64,000 nt of DNA from Poa pratensis. Its lineage: Eukaryota > Streptophyta > Magnoliopsida > Poales > Poaceae. Every line of letters begins with the position of its first letter. The stretch's first letter is position 1. The stretch is taken from contig CAMZMU010000035.1 in the NCBI GenBank assembly GCA_947311845.1, positions 825,761 to 889,760 of the forward strand, read 5' to 3'. A model generated the notes under the pieces. It saw only the letters and a list, made by a program, of their open reading frames with translations. It had not been told where the DNA came from and did no database searches. The position numbers and the translations under genes are program-made. Shown one piece after another: positions 45,243 through 55,740 of this stretch.

Positions 45243-48200
45243 TCACGGGTCGTCTTCGCGGGAAAGGCGCTCCAAGATTTCCTCCACCTGGCGGGATACG
45301 TCTGGAGGAAGTGGCGTCTCGGGTTCAGGCGCCTCTAGCTCGGACAGCAAAGAAAGCTGCGGATGCTGCTGACGAAGTGCTGTGACAAACCGGGTCGTCA
45401 CCTGCCTCACTGCCTGTTCCCCAGCAAGGCGAGTGGCTCTGCTAGCCTGCTCCTTGATACCCTTGATGAGCGAGGCCACGTACTTCAAGAACCCGGGATA
45501 GCGGACGAAGGAAGTGGAATGGTCGGCCATGAGAACAGGCGGAGAAGGCACTCCCAAGTTCATGAACTCCCTCACGATATCCAAGGACCCGTGGTTCATC
45601 TGGAGCAAGATGTTGTTATCATCGCGGCGGTGGAGTGTGAATCGTCGCTGTTCTTTCTCAAGTGCGTCTTTCGCTTCCGCCAGCTCGACCTGCACTACCT
45701 TCAGCTTATTGGACACCTGCTCGTGTTGATGCCACGCAATCTGAGCTTGAGATTTGGACGCTTCCATCGCCGTTCGCCCGTCAGCCAGCTCCTTTGCCTC
45801 CTTGTGAAGGACGGTCATGCGCGCATCTTTGTCCTTCCAGAAATCGTTCGCCTCGCCCAGTTCCCGGATCCTTCTTTCCATGGCGACACGGCCAGCCGTG
45901 GCCTCTTGCTTGAACTTCTCAGCTGCATTGAGAGCCTGCTTTTGCGCCTCGATCGTGGCAGCCATCGACTCGACCCGGGCGGACAAGCTGTCTCTTTCGC
46001 CCCTAGCTCTCTGGAAATCCTTGGCGGCCTATTCTCGCCTCTCCCTCTCGCTCTTGAGCTCGCTCTGGAGCTTGGAGACCTGCTTGCCTAGTGACGAGAC
46101 GGCTCTGCTTTTGGCTCGAAGGTCATGCTCGACCTCGCTGCGAGCCCAGCTAGCCACGTTCTCCAGGCCCTGCTCAAAGCGGTCCTCGTCCCGCTCCATT
46201 CTGATCTGGAGCTCCTCAATGGTGCCGAGGTAGCGGCGCTCTTCATCTTCCAGCTCGGTCTCTCGTCGCTCCAGCTCCTTCTCGCGGCTGGCCACTCTCT
46301 GTTCCCAAGCGTAAAGCAGCTCTTCGTCCGCCGCCAGCTTCAGCTCTCTGGCGCCAAGAGCCTCTTCCCTCGAGGAAAGCCGCAGCTCGCGAGCTTGCGA
46401 ATGCTCCCCGCCGCCGGAGATCGGGGGCACCAACCGCGCCAGTTCGGCGCGGGCAAAGGACAAGAACTCCGAGACACTGGAGAATGTCTTGGAGAACCCG
46501 GGGCCTTCCTCAACTCTCCCGGGTTCAAGGCAGGGGTCAGCGTTCCCGAGGGCCGAGCCCCTGGGGATGAACCAGCCTGCTTCAAGTCTGCGCGATCCTG
46601 AGGCCGCCTGGGGATCCACGTCGCGCCTCTCCCCAGGGCCTTCCGCGCAAGCAGTTCAGCCTCGCCTGCAACGACTGGAGCCACCTCCCTGATCCTTGGG
46701 GCGGACCGGGGGTTCGGGGGCTCGGAGTCGCCTCCGTCGGAGGTGTCGGTGGAGCTCGTCGCTTCGGCATCTTCGCCTCCCGGGGCCGTTTGCTTGGCCA
46801 CTCCGGTGTCGGGCTCCTGTGCAAGAGACCAGAACAAGAAGTCAGGACGATGGCAAAAGGGAAGCAACTCCACATTCAAGGCCAGTTGCCAGCGAAGCTT
46901 ACCGGCGGGCTCTCTTCGATCCGGAGAAGCTCCATCTCTTCTTCACCAAGTCGTCAAAGAGGTCAGGCAAGGACAGGCTCTCTTCCCCAACCTCCACGTC
47001 TGCAAGGGGAGGAGGTATAGCCTCCGATGCCTGGTCAGACTCCTGCATCGACGGCGAGCCCGGCGGCACTGGCTGCTCCAGAGGTCCGTCTCCGGCGGGT
47101 TTGTCGCCGCCCCGGAAGGAGCACCGGGGCCTCCGCGCCCGCAAGGCACTCCCGGAGGTGCCGCCTCATCGCTTTCGTCATCCGAAGACCCAGTTCTTCA
47201 GGGGAAACGTCCCCGCGGGCAAGGCTCTGCCCCCTTGGCCTCTCTCCTCGAAGGCTGCGTGCTTTGGGTGCCGGCGGGGGCTCAATCTTGGTAGTACCCG
47301 CCACCCCGTACTCATTGCACTGGCATTGAAGATCGGATGCCGTCGGTGGCTGGATCCTCGAACAGCGGCAAGACCTCATCCTGGAATTCAAAGGGTACCC
47401 ATGGCAATACGTAGCCCATGGTCAGAGCCCAGGTAGTCTCTGTCAAGTGGAATCTGGACTGTGGAAGGCTGCTACCCACCTGAGCGAGTTCCCAGAGCGG
47501 GCGGCTCCGGAACTGCAAAGGGGCAATCCCCTGCGAAGAAAGTCTGCCAGGATCATGGCGCCCATCACTCCCCTTGCACGGAGCGCAGTCAACCTGTTAA
47601 TGGCCGAAGCCAGGGCTTCCCCTTGAGAGCTCCTTTCCTTGGAATGTGCCAATCGCTCCGATGGATAAAATGGAGTGATCAGATGGGGGTTGGTCCCATC
47701 AGCTTCGACAAAGTACCAGTTGTGCCTCCATTCTCCAACCGAGGCCTTGGTGAATGTTTCCGGGTACTGGTGCGCCGCATCACTCCGGAGGCAGAAAGAG
47801 ACACCGCCAGCGATCCACTTGGACTTCCCCAGGCGTGGAACGAAGAAATGGCGGAATAAGGCCACCGAGGGCATGACGTCCGCGAATGCCTCCAGGCATA
47901 GGCAAAGGTTGCAAGCATCATCACGGCATTGGGGTGCAAGTGCAGCATGTGCAATCCATAAGCCTCCAAGATTGCCGCAAAGAACTCGGAGAACGGAGGA
48001 AGAAGGCCGACGACGGAGATGTCGTGGAAAGTAATCACCTCTCCTTCTCGTTGGGGACCGCTCCCAGGAAGCACCACCACTTCCTCAGTACCGCGGAAGC
48101 TCGCGGCTAGGGATTGGCGGACGCGTTGAATGGCTTCCTCTAACGCATACTCGCTGGGAGAAAAGAGGGCTTGAGTCACCCTCCTTGAAGGCGGCGCCTC

Positions 48201-48335
48201 GGCCAGAGAAGCTTCCATCGCCATCTTCTCAGCGACAGATTGTGACATCTTCCTCACTCCTGTCCTATCCCGCTTAGGCGGCATGGGCTGGGGGCAAGAA
48301 CAAGAAGCGGCGGCGGCCAAGGCGGGGGGCGGCAA
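45243..48335 (-). pseudogene. Antisense gene: Transposase_28-like domain plus long coiled coil
   Basis: On the strand opposite to gag, pieces in several frames make one gene-like product. The N-terminal part (48335-47890, MPPKRDRTGVRK start near 48281) contains PPFSEFFAAILEAYGLHMLH and LHPNAVMMLATFAYA, the pattern of the domain called 'putative gypsy type transposon' (Transposase_28). It continues after a frame change (47874-47443) with FRHFFVPRLGKSKWIAGGVS and RHNWYFVEADG. After intron-like gaps an acidic segment (about 47144-46899, LADVEVGEESLSLPDLFDDL) and a serine/proline-rich part follow. A long charged coiled coil comes next (46619-46029, then 45986-45243, separated by an in-frame stop near 46030), ending SRQVEEILERLSREDDP. 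Antisense genes of this kind occur in several grass Gypsy families; their role is unknown. Confidence 0.7.
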
Positions 48336-48737
48336 TTGGCGAAGTCCGGGAGAAGGAGTCTCATGCGCGGCGATTTGGGGATTTCGGCGAATCTGGAGAA
48401 GTAACGGCTACAGTGGAAGCCAGTCGTGGTTTATAAGACATCCCACACGTCGCGTCGCGGCCTCATTACTCCGACGGACGTGGGGATCGAGGGGGCGTGC
48501 CGATTTCTGCGCGTTTCGCCCGTTGGATTCCAAGATAAGCACGGAGTCCGTACGAATCGCAACGTTCGCCGCGATTCAGTCAACAGGACCCGGGGGCTCG
48601 TCTCTACCTCGCCTCGGCGGGTCCCCAACGGAGCAGAGCAAGGAAGACTAGGTGCCCGGGGACCCACTTTGACCTATCTTTAGGCCATAGCCCCGGCAGC
48701 TGGAGCAAGAGCCGCCGGGACCATGCCCGGGGGCTAC

Positions 48738-49592
48738 TGTCGCAACAGTGGAACACGGGGTTCCCCTAGTGCTGCCAAAGTGGGTCCACCCCATGTGGGC
48801 CCAAGATGAAGATGGACAAGACCAAGACTCAAGTCAAGCTGGCGGGTTCACCGTCAGGACAAGCAAGGCCTACGTCGACAAAGGGTTCCGGTCCTAGGGG
48901 CCTGCCGGGTCCCCGAACCAAGCAAGAAGGCAAGGAAGGACCCGAGAACCCGAGTTCCCGGCAGGAGGCCGGCTCCCTCTCGGGTACTTCCCCACGTCCC
49001 TATGGATAAGCTCTCCACCTCACGCTGGAAGACCTCAGAAGACTTGGGAAGCAAGGCGAAGGCAGCGCGGGCGGGAAGCACAGCCCGTGGTGGTGTCAGC
49101 CCCTGTCCACCCCAAGGCGGACGCTCCCACCTAACCCAAAGGAGACGCTAGGCTGAGGAGAGGCCACGTCTCCCCCTAATCTAGATGAGGAGGGTCCTTC
49201 ACCCCGAAGGTCCCTCGTGCCCCTCACGTGACCCTGTGGCAACCCCTTAGCCTATAAAAGGAGTACCAAGGCACGGAGAGGGGAGGGAGAAAGAAGGCAA
49301 GGTCGAACCAAGGCAAGGTCAAACGAAGGCAAGGTCGAACCAGAGCAAGACTAGAATATGGCTGTGAGGGTAGAGGGGAAGGTGATCTCCTCTGGGTCAG
49401 GATCTGTCCTTCTTCTACCTCCAGCCAAAGCCCTTCCGGGTACCCCATCCGGGAGGTTCCATTGTAAGCCACACTATGAAGAACCCATCAATCCAGACAT
49501 GCAGAAGACGATTCTCAGCCTCCTTCGCGCCCCGTGCCGAACCTAATAGGGGGTATCCTATACTCCCGGTGTCCGTGCATCGAGACACGACA
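48738..49592 (+). repeat. 3' LTR (855 bp)
   Basis: Starts TGTCGCAACAGTGG directly after the purine-rich GGGGGCTAC. Relative to the 5' LTR, a deletion joins GACATGCAG to AAGACGATTCT at 49503. Confidence 0.92.
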
Positions 49593-49671
49593 GATGGAAA
49601 CCATCCGAAACCCCTAACCCCTCCTAAAACCCTGAAAACTAATCGAAATAAAAGAAAATGCAAACCCCTAG

Positions 49672-49894
49672 TCCCGGTTCGTGTTACGAACCGAGACTAA
49701 AGGTTCCCAGCCCCGCGGGCTACGCCGTCGCCACATGGGAGGGTCTCTAGTCCCGGTTCGTAGACAACCAGGACTAAAGGGTGGGGGGGAGAGGAGGGGG
49801 GGGGGGGGGTCAGTCCCGCTTTACTAGTCCCGGTTGCCTAACCGGGACTAGAAGCCCTCTGGAACCGGGACTAAACCCCCGTTTTCCACTAGTG
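49672..49894. repeat. CACTA right terminus and subterminal repeats
   Basis: CTAGTCCCGGTTCGTGTTACG, GAACCGAGACTAAAGG and further copies lead to the terminal TTTTCCACTAGTG. A G-rich run (GTGGGGGGGAGAGG, then a G-run to 49809) lies between them at 49781-49809. Confidence 0.9.
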
Positions 49895-49897
49895 TCA

Positions 49898-51036
49898 CGC
49901 GGTTTCCGACAGGAGCACGTGGTCGTTCCGACCACGACGGGGAAGAGGGAGACGAGCGCCCCATCACGCGCTGGACAAGGAGCATTTCCGATCTGCACGG
50001 CGCATCAGGTGCAAATTAAGGTATCCTCGTCAAGAGATTGTGGCTACTAGTAGCTGACAGAGACCGAGCCGTTGCTCCACGCGCGCCGTCCATGTCGTGT
50101 GGTGCCGTGTTCGATCATTGTGATGTGGACCAGTGGACGGAATCCTGAATTTCCAACCGTGCGCGCACAGTCAGCCACACACCTTTCGGTAACTAAACCG
50201 AGCAATCTAGCTATGCATCTGGTGCAACTCGTGACTGACTGCTTCGAGCTTCGAGTTGGCGGGTCGCCGGTTGCTTTCGATGTCATTTTCTCGGCACCCA
50301 AGCCCGCGTGGACCATTGCCAAAAGCTCGTTTTCTATAAGTTTTTTCCTCGTCCGACGTGTAGACTCTACATGGCAGCTGGTACACACGATTACATGACC
50401 TAATTTCGCTGCTCTGTCATTGCATCGGTCGGTGCTTTCAACTCATCTTAGGAATCGAATGCATGTTGTTGTCACCGAACCTCGCCGGCCGGGGGAATCG
50501 CCGACGAAAGCGAGAGCCGAATCTCCGCGCCTCCAGGCTCGTGTGGACCGGTCGACATGACTCATAGGAGCACAGTCATGGATCGAATGTGCTGACACAC
50601 ACTCGCTGGTAGCGACGTTCCCGTCTATATCATGACAAACCTCACGTCGGAAACCAACGCAGCATCTTAATCAACATGCATCTAGTGTAGATTATGACTC
50701 GTAATCTGACGTCGGAAACCAACCAAAGCATGATCTAAATCGTACGTAGTGTAGATTATGACATATCTTAGGTCGGAAACCAACATGTGTCTATCAGGAG
50801 AATCCAAAACGTTTGTCGAGTATGCTACGTAGGTTGTTGGAGGCTGCGGGCAAACACATTGTCACCTCCATAATATTTTTGTTTTTGTTTTTTGTTTGCG
50901 TCAACTCAATATTCATACACTCGACTGGAAGGATTCAAATAAACGTCGGTTTTGCTAATTCTCAGCTAGTGGTGCTCAGTCAAGTCCTACACTGTCAGAT
51001 TTTTATCGTGATTCATGCATGCACCTATGAGTAGTA
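49898..51036. repeat. Tandem duplication, second unit, right part
   Basis: Continues the unit interrupted by the CACTA. From GTAGCTGACAGAGACCGAGC (about 50050) to TGCATGCACCTATGA (about 51030) it matches 7679-8587 with substitutions and small indels. The segment 49898-50045 has no counterpart in the first unit. No gene is recognised. Confidence 0.8.
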
Positions 51037-51390
51037 AGTTGGGCTGCAACTAATTTTTATAGCTGCAAATGAGAAAAATAAACTGGGTTGTTAGATTTGT
51101 CTCGTGATTCATGGTAGGCATGAGTTGCAAGTATGTTGCAATTGAATTTGACGATGTCATCTGACTAAAAACGAAGTTAATTCTCATTCAACTGAGTATT
51201 AGATACAAATACATAATTATTAGGGGTCATCTACGTCACTCCAATACAAAGTTACTGTTATACATTGAGAAATGGCACGTTCTCATAAAAAATTAGTAGG
51301 GGTGAAATTAGTCGCCTTTTCATACATGTAAAGACTGTAGCTAGCATGAAAATATGATGGGGTTAGTACGGGCGTATGCGTCATTATTAG

Positions 51391-51702
51391 GGATTTGGAT
51401 TTAGTCCGAGAAAAAAAAATTGCGGCCGAAATTCGGTAATTTCCGTCAGGACAGGTAAAAGTACTTACCGGACGAAATCTCTTATATTTTTAGGAATTTT
51501 GGTAGAATAATTTTGAAAAATTAAAGTTAAGTTTAAATATGCTCGAAAATTCAATTTTTGGTCAAATGTTGGTTTATTTTTGTTTTATGTTTCAAATTTT
51601 GCTTCTTCCTTTTTGTCTGGAATTTAACCGAAATTTCCGAAATTACCAATTTTGGCAATTTCGCCGAGGACCGATAAATTTGCAAAAACGAAATCCAAAT
51701 CC
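51391..51702. mobile_element. Possible foldback/MITE-like element
   Basis: GGATTTGGATTT at 51391-51402 is matched by its inverted complement AAATCCAAATCC at 51691-51702. Inside, the words CGAAATT, GGTAATTTC and their complements are repeated, so the segment can fold back. TCATT occurs on both sides but not exactly at the ends of the inverted repeat, so the target duplication is uncertain. Confidence 0.4.
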
Positions 51703-51779
51703 TTGGTCATTGGAAGCGACAGAAACGGAAGGACAAGAGACAGCGTGAGTGGATGAGGATAAACAGGTGAAACTTCCAT

Positions 51780-51915
51780 GGAAGGCGGTTGGCGTTATTT
51801 TCTTATTCAAATAAAGTTTGTAATGATATAATGTTATGTATAATGAAAGAGATCAAATTAATGGTTAAAAATTAAAATACAGAAGAGGATAATGTTGGGA
51901 CGGAGGGACTACTCC
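51780..51915. mobile_element. Possible MITE remnant
   Basis: An AT-rich segment ends in GTTGGGACGGAGGGACTACT, the typical 3' terminus of grass Stowaway-type MITEs. The other end is not recognisable. Confidence 0.35.
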
Positions 51916-51978
51916 TATTGTTTGGTTGGAGAATGAACCATATAGTGCTAACCCCGGCTAGCGTTTAATATCCGTTGC

Positions 51979-51986
51979 TATAAATA
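51979..51986 (+). promoter_or_regulatory. TATA box of the membrane protein gene
   Basis: TATAAATA lies about 100 bp upstream of the ATG at 52083, consistent with transcription start near 52010 and a leader of about 70 nt. Confidence 0.6.
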
Positions 51987-52082
51987 TATCGGTCACTCCC
52001 TCTAGCTAGTCCTCTGGTCCTCCTCATCCGCCATACGGCCACAGCCACTCCTACTCAAGTGTCTCACATAACTGAGCTGATC

Positions 52083-52514
52083 ATGTCCACCACCGTACTC
52101 GAAGTCGACGGCAACAACAACAACAACGCCGCCGCCACAATGCCCGACTCGGAGGCCGGAAGAAGCCAGATCGCGCAGCTAGTGTCTCCAGACGCATCGC
52201 AGTCCAGTGAGCAGCTGGCCCGGGCGCTGTGGGTAGTGAGCTACGCCACCCTGTTCGTGGGCGTGAACGCCGGGCTTCACCGGCCGGCCGCCTCCACGGG
52301 ATCAGTTTTCACGCGCCATGAGGCCGCTTACTACGGCATTGTAGCCATCGTCCTTACCGCCGTGCCCGTGGAGATGGCGACCGCCTTCTGGCTGCCCCGC
52401 TCCGGCGGCCTGCAGCGGTTTCACGCTTTCGCCGAGGGTCTCCAGCGCGTCGCCGTCCTGCTCCTTCTCCTCGTGTCGGCGATGGGTGGCATTCAGCTCA
52501 CTCTGAAGATCTAG
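52083..52514 (+). CDS. Small predicted three-helix membrane protein, family not recognised
   Basis: The first ATG in the open frame (MSTTVLEVDG) gives 143 aa with no break. A GTG 24 nt upstream also opens the frame but is not a plausible plant start. An N-terminal polar segment with five consecutive asparagines and an alanine/serine-rich linker is followed by three hydrophobic helices at about residues 46-64 (ALWVVSYATLFVGVNAGL), 82-103 (YYGIVAIVLTAVPVEMATAF) and 122-140 (VAVLLLLLVSAMGGIQLTL). Codons are GC-rich in third positions, typical of grass genes and unlike the surrounding AT-rich DNA. It has a TATA box and no introns. I do not recognise the family. It is the best candidate for an intact host gene on the right side. 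Confidence 0.7.
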   Translation: MSTTVLEVDGNNNNNAAATMPDSEAGRSQIAQLVSPDASQSSEQLARALWVVSYATLFVGVNAGLHRPAASTGSVFTRHEAAYYGIVAIVLTAVPVEMATAFWLPRSGGLQRFHAFAEGLQRVAVLLLLLVSAMGGIQLTLKI

Positions 52515-53847
52515 TACGCATGCATGCATGCGTGCATGCTAATAGTCTTTTCTTGTCTGGCGTATACTGTAGAAAATATGTTGACAGATTATTTGGTTCT
52601 TACATGGACTGGATTATAGCCAACAGTCAGTACGCACGGAAGAATTCAGTAGCCCGGGTATTTCTGTAGATACTCTAGGTCTCTAGCTAGATAGCGTACC
52701 TCACCTATATTTCGGTATTTGAGTTTTTGTCCGGTCGCACCTATATATTTGATGTCGTGCGAACAAGACATCTCACACTCTCACAGTCTCACACACATAT
52801 ATATTGGCTGTTATTTGATTTGTCTACGAGCAAAGTTGTATTAGTAGTGTTTCTATGTGGTGACAAAATGATGCACATCGAGATCATTTTTCTTGACTAA
52901 GTTATATGACGAAGAAATGACGTACCTGCTTCCATCGCCAATATGACGTAGGCGCGTGTCTTTCTTCATGACACTGCTAGACTTTATTGTACTCCAAGTT
53001 TATTTTCTCCTTGTACCACATGTATTTCCTCGGGACCAGATCAATAGAACACAATATTTTAAGCTTCTACTATTTTTTAGATTCTCAGTGATTCGCTACC
53101 CAGTTCCATTAATCATAACGTAATCATGCGTTCACAACAGCAGCTGTCTGATCAGGTTCAACATAAAAGTGACAATACTTTAAGCTTCTATTATTCTACA
53201 CATAAATTGCAATCAGCAGCAATAGGCTCATGGTAGTCTACTAGTTTTGACATATTTTTAGAAAAAGACTACATGCAATGCATGGTATTCCACATGATAT
53301 TCGTCAATCCGCTCGCTGTACAGCGCAGTCATTTTCACCGTCCTAGCTAGTCCTCTCACTCTCGTTTGCACTTCATGAGCTGCACGCAACGCTGTTTACG
53401 AGTAACTTAATAAAAAAATACAATGATCTCAGTCATAGATTCCACAAATATTCCCCTTCCCTGCATATTCACACGCCAAACGTACAGACAGGTCACCATC
53501 TGTAATGTAATACGAGTATTATTCGCCTTTTCCATTGTGTGAAGCCTTCGGTCGTCCAGGGAATGCAATATATATCGTGTTGTCATTCCTGCTTAGTAAA
53601 TAAAGTGCAAATAAAGCTGACTGTGAAAGTAAATACCGTTGGGGTAGGACGTACAGGACCACTGATTCACCCAAGAGCTAGCGATGGGAGCCTCTCGGGA
53701 CTCCCTTCGTTGACGACCTCTTAATTCGTTGATAGTAGGAGGGTCGCAAGACTCGTGTATGCGGATCTGTGTAATTCTAGGGTTAGTGTCTTTGTAGTTT
53801 AGGATATTTCAACCACTCGGTGTCTTCATGTCTTGCCTCTACCGAGG
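52515..53847. other. 3' flank and intergenic region
   Basis: The downstream region of the membrane protein gene starts with a short GCATGCATGCATGCG run (about 52519-52537). A diverged repeat (ACAATA-TTTAAGCTTCTA) occurs near 53055 and 53173. No other gene is recognised. Confidence 0.4.
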
Positions 53848-53848
53848 A

Positions 53849-53912
53849 CGCGACGTTTGGCCCTGTGGTCGAATCCTTGTCGGATGCGACGTTTGGCCCT
53901 GTGGTCGATGAT
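53849..53912. repeat. Short tandem duplication, about 37-bp period
   Basis: GCGACGTTTGGCCCTGTGGT appears twice, near 53850 and 53887, with the intervening word CGAATCCTTGTCGGAT. No function is apparent. Confidence 0.65.
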
Positions 53913-55525
53913 GGATCAGGATGGTAGTCTGTTTGAACAGGGATTCCTTGTGGTTAAGGGTGTCATGCGGCGTCCCACCAAGGCCCGCTTCATGCGTTTT
54001 TAGTTCAAAACGAGTAAAATCTGATTGAAATAGTTATAACTAACTTTGCCCAATTTACATGCATGCGGGCCGGGTACGGGCGTCGCCCTGCAACCTGACT
54101 TGTGGTGGACTTGTCTTTTCGGGATCCGCCATCGCGACGAAGCGTCGGACCGGAGCTCGGCAGGACGTTCATATTTGTGTGCAGACGAAAGCATGTGTTG
54201 GTAGCTGCAGATATGGTGAACCTTATGCTCAGATCGTGACTGGAGTTAGCATCTCTGGATCGCTGACGTCGTATGCATTTTACTTAAAGATGGCATTTTA
54301 TATGAACTTGATCTCAACAAAGAAAATGAATGGACACATATAACGGGTGGAGACTGGAATGATCGTATCGGGAAGTATGAATTATACTATTACGATCGCA
54401 TATTGGTGAACTTTGATGGTGACCATGAATTTCTCAACTCTCCTTTATTTGACGCCAACAATAAAGAGAAGAGGATGATGATGAGCCGGGTTATATTATA
54501 TAGCCTCTATGTACAAAATTAATTATCTGTTGACATGTATGCTAATATATATTGTAATAACTTTGAATATACTATGTAGACGAACATGTCAACGTGATTC
54601 GGTATGTTGAAAAAACGTTGGTTTCACGCTGGATATGTAGAACCAGTTGGCAAAATATTCAATTCTATGGAAAAACCTTTTTTATTGTCCCTCTTTGCTA
54701 AATAAATTGCTAGAGTTTTTACTTTGACAGAAAGCACTATCAACATATCGGCTCACTTATTATCCGTATTGTCCCTCTTTGCTAAATAAATACTGCATTC
54801 TTAGGAATAGGTCTTTATGGTTCGACAAAGATATCCTACCATTAACCATGCAAGCATGGACATGAATGGATGGTTGGGTGGGTGGGTAAAATTTATTATA
54901 TCAAGGGAAATATTGGAAAATATTTTTTCCATGAACCATGATACCTAATACGTGTAGCTTCAGTCTATATGTATAAATAACTGTGCAACGATATCGACAT
55001 ATACAGTTGGCCGACATTTGTGTTTCTAGCATATGTCTCAAGATTAAGATTTATATTTGAGCTTAGAGCCTTTAATTAATGCTCCTTGCCAAGATTATTT
55101 TCATGTAATAGGGTAATTCGTTCGGCAAGGATGAAAATAAGCTAGGGATGTATATCATTCTTTGGTTCTTTGTCGTTCTGTTCAAACTATTGTGTGTGTG
55201 GCTCTTTTGTAAGATGATGGCCTTGTTAGATCATGGTTAAGCTGAAGCCCCGGCCATGACTAGGCCGGGCTATTTGTTCATTTGATGCCCCATTTATGAC
55301 TATTTTCGAGCTATAGTGGAGTCCAGTTAGTACTTTATATCCATGTTCAGTGGTTGATCGGCTCACATGTATGATATGTCTAAGTGGAATCAATGTCAGG
55401 TTCACATTGGTTTTCATTTATGTATTGTTTTAGTCGTGTATACGAACTCTTATAATTGTTGTGTTTTGTATCAAGTCGTCTGTTTGTGTTGGGGAATACC
55501 CACTTCTTCTCACAAAATAAAATAA
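53913..55525. other. Intergenic stretch
   Basis: No gene recognised. A 24-bp direct repeat (ATTGTCCCTCTTTGCTAAAT) lies at 54684-54707 and 54768-54791, separated by 60 bp. Confidence 0.4.
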
Positions 55526-55740
55526 CACTACAATAGATCTGATCTTTTGTGACTATAATCTTATTGACGACCTTGAATTCATCATTGATTAGGCTTAATA
55601 GGTACAAAAATTTCATTTTTGTCACGGATTACCGTTAATGCATGTCGCACAACTTTCTTGTCACAAACTCCGTCACGGATTACCGCTGGTGACGGATTTA
55701 GGGCATCATGCCTCTGTTAGTCACAGATTTTGTTGAACCG
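55526..55740. mobile_element. CACTA-type terminus relic
   Basis: CACTACAATAGATC begins at 55526 and is followed by repeated TTTGTGAC, GTCACGGATTACCG and GTGACGGATTT words in both orientations, a subterminal repeat pattern of another CACTA group. No matching other end with equal target duplication was identified; 57884 carries a different CACTA-like end. Confidence 0.5.

Larger units (their letters stand above)
42542..49592 (+). mobile_element. Gypsy-type LTR element with gag and an antisense gene, no pol
   Basis: The element begins TGTCGCAGCAGTGG at 42542 and ends CGAGACACGACA at 49592, with exact target duplication GATGG (42537-42541 and 49593-49597). LTRs are 42542-43506 and 48738-49592. 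The sequence TCTGGCGCGCCAGGTAGGGG follows the 5' LTR in the primer-site position, and CCCGGGGGCTAC precedes the 3' LTR as purine-rich tract. A gag-like ORF lies on the plus strand and a long broken gene runs on the minus strand between 45243 and 48335. No RT or integrase is visible, so the element is non-autonomous. It sits downstream of the TNP1-like gene. Confidence 0.92.
9095..49894 (+). mobile_element. CACTA (En/Spm) DNA transposon, 40.8 kb including nested elements
   Basis: The left end is CACTAGTGGAAAA at 9095 and the right end is its inverted copy TTTTCCACTAGTG ending at 49894. The 3-bp target duplication TCA (9092-9094 and 49895-49897) is exact. Both ends carry subterminal repeats built from TTTAGTCCCGGTTCG and its complement. 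Inside, on the plus strand, are a small membrane-anchor ORF, a TNP2 transposase gene and a TNP1-like/Ulp1 gene, all but the first broken. Two LTR elements (13514-36103 and 42542-49592) are inserted directly and a third lies inside the first. Removing them with their target duplications leaves about 11.1 kb, a normal size for an autonomous grass CACTA. Transposition in trans is possible in principle, but its own transposase is dead. Confidence 0.95.

Noticed and set aside
44697..47436. Several plus-strand ORFs of 130-250 aa in the third LTR element
   Set aside because: They are complementary-frame shadows of the antisense coiled-coil gene; no domain is visible in them.
54684..54791. Insertion of 60 bp flanked by a 24-bp target duplication
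   Set aside because: There is no poly(A), terminal inverted repeat or other transposon hallmark; a simple tandem duplication with later loss explains it equally well.
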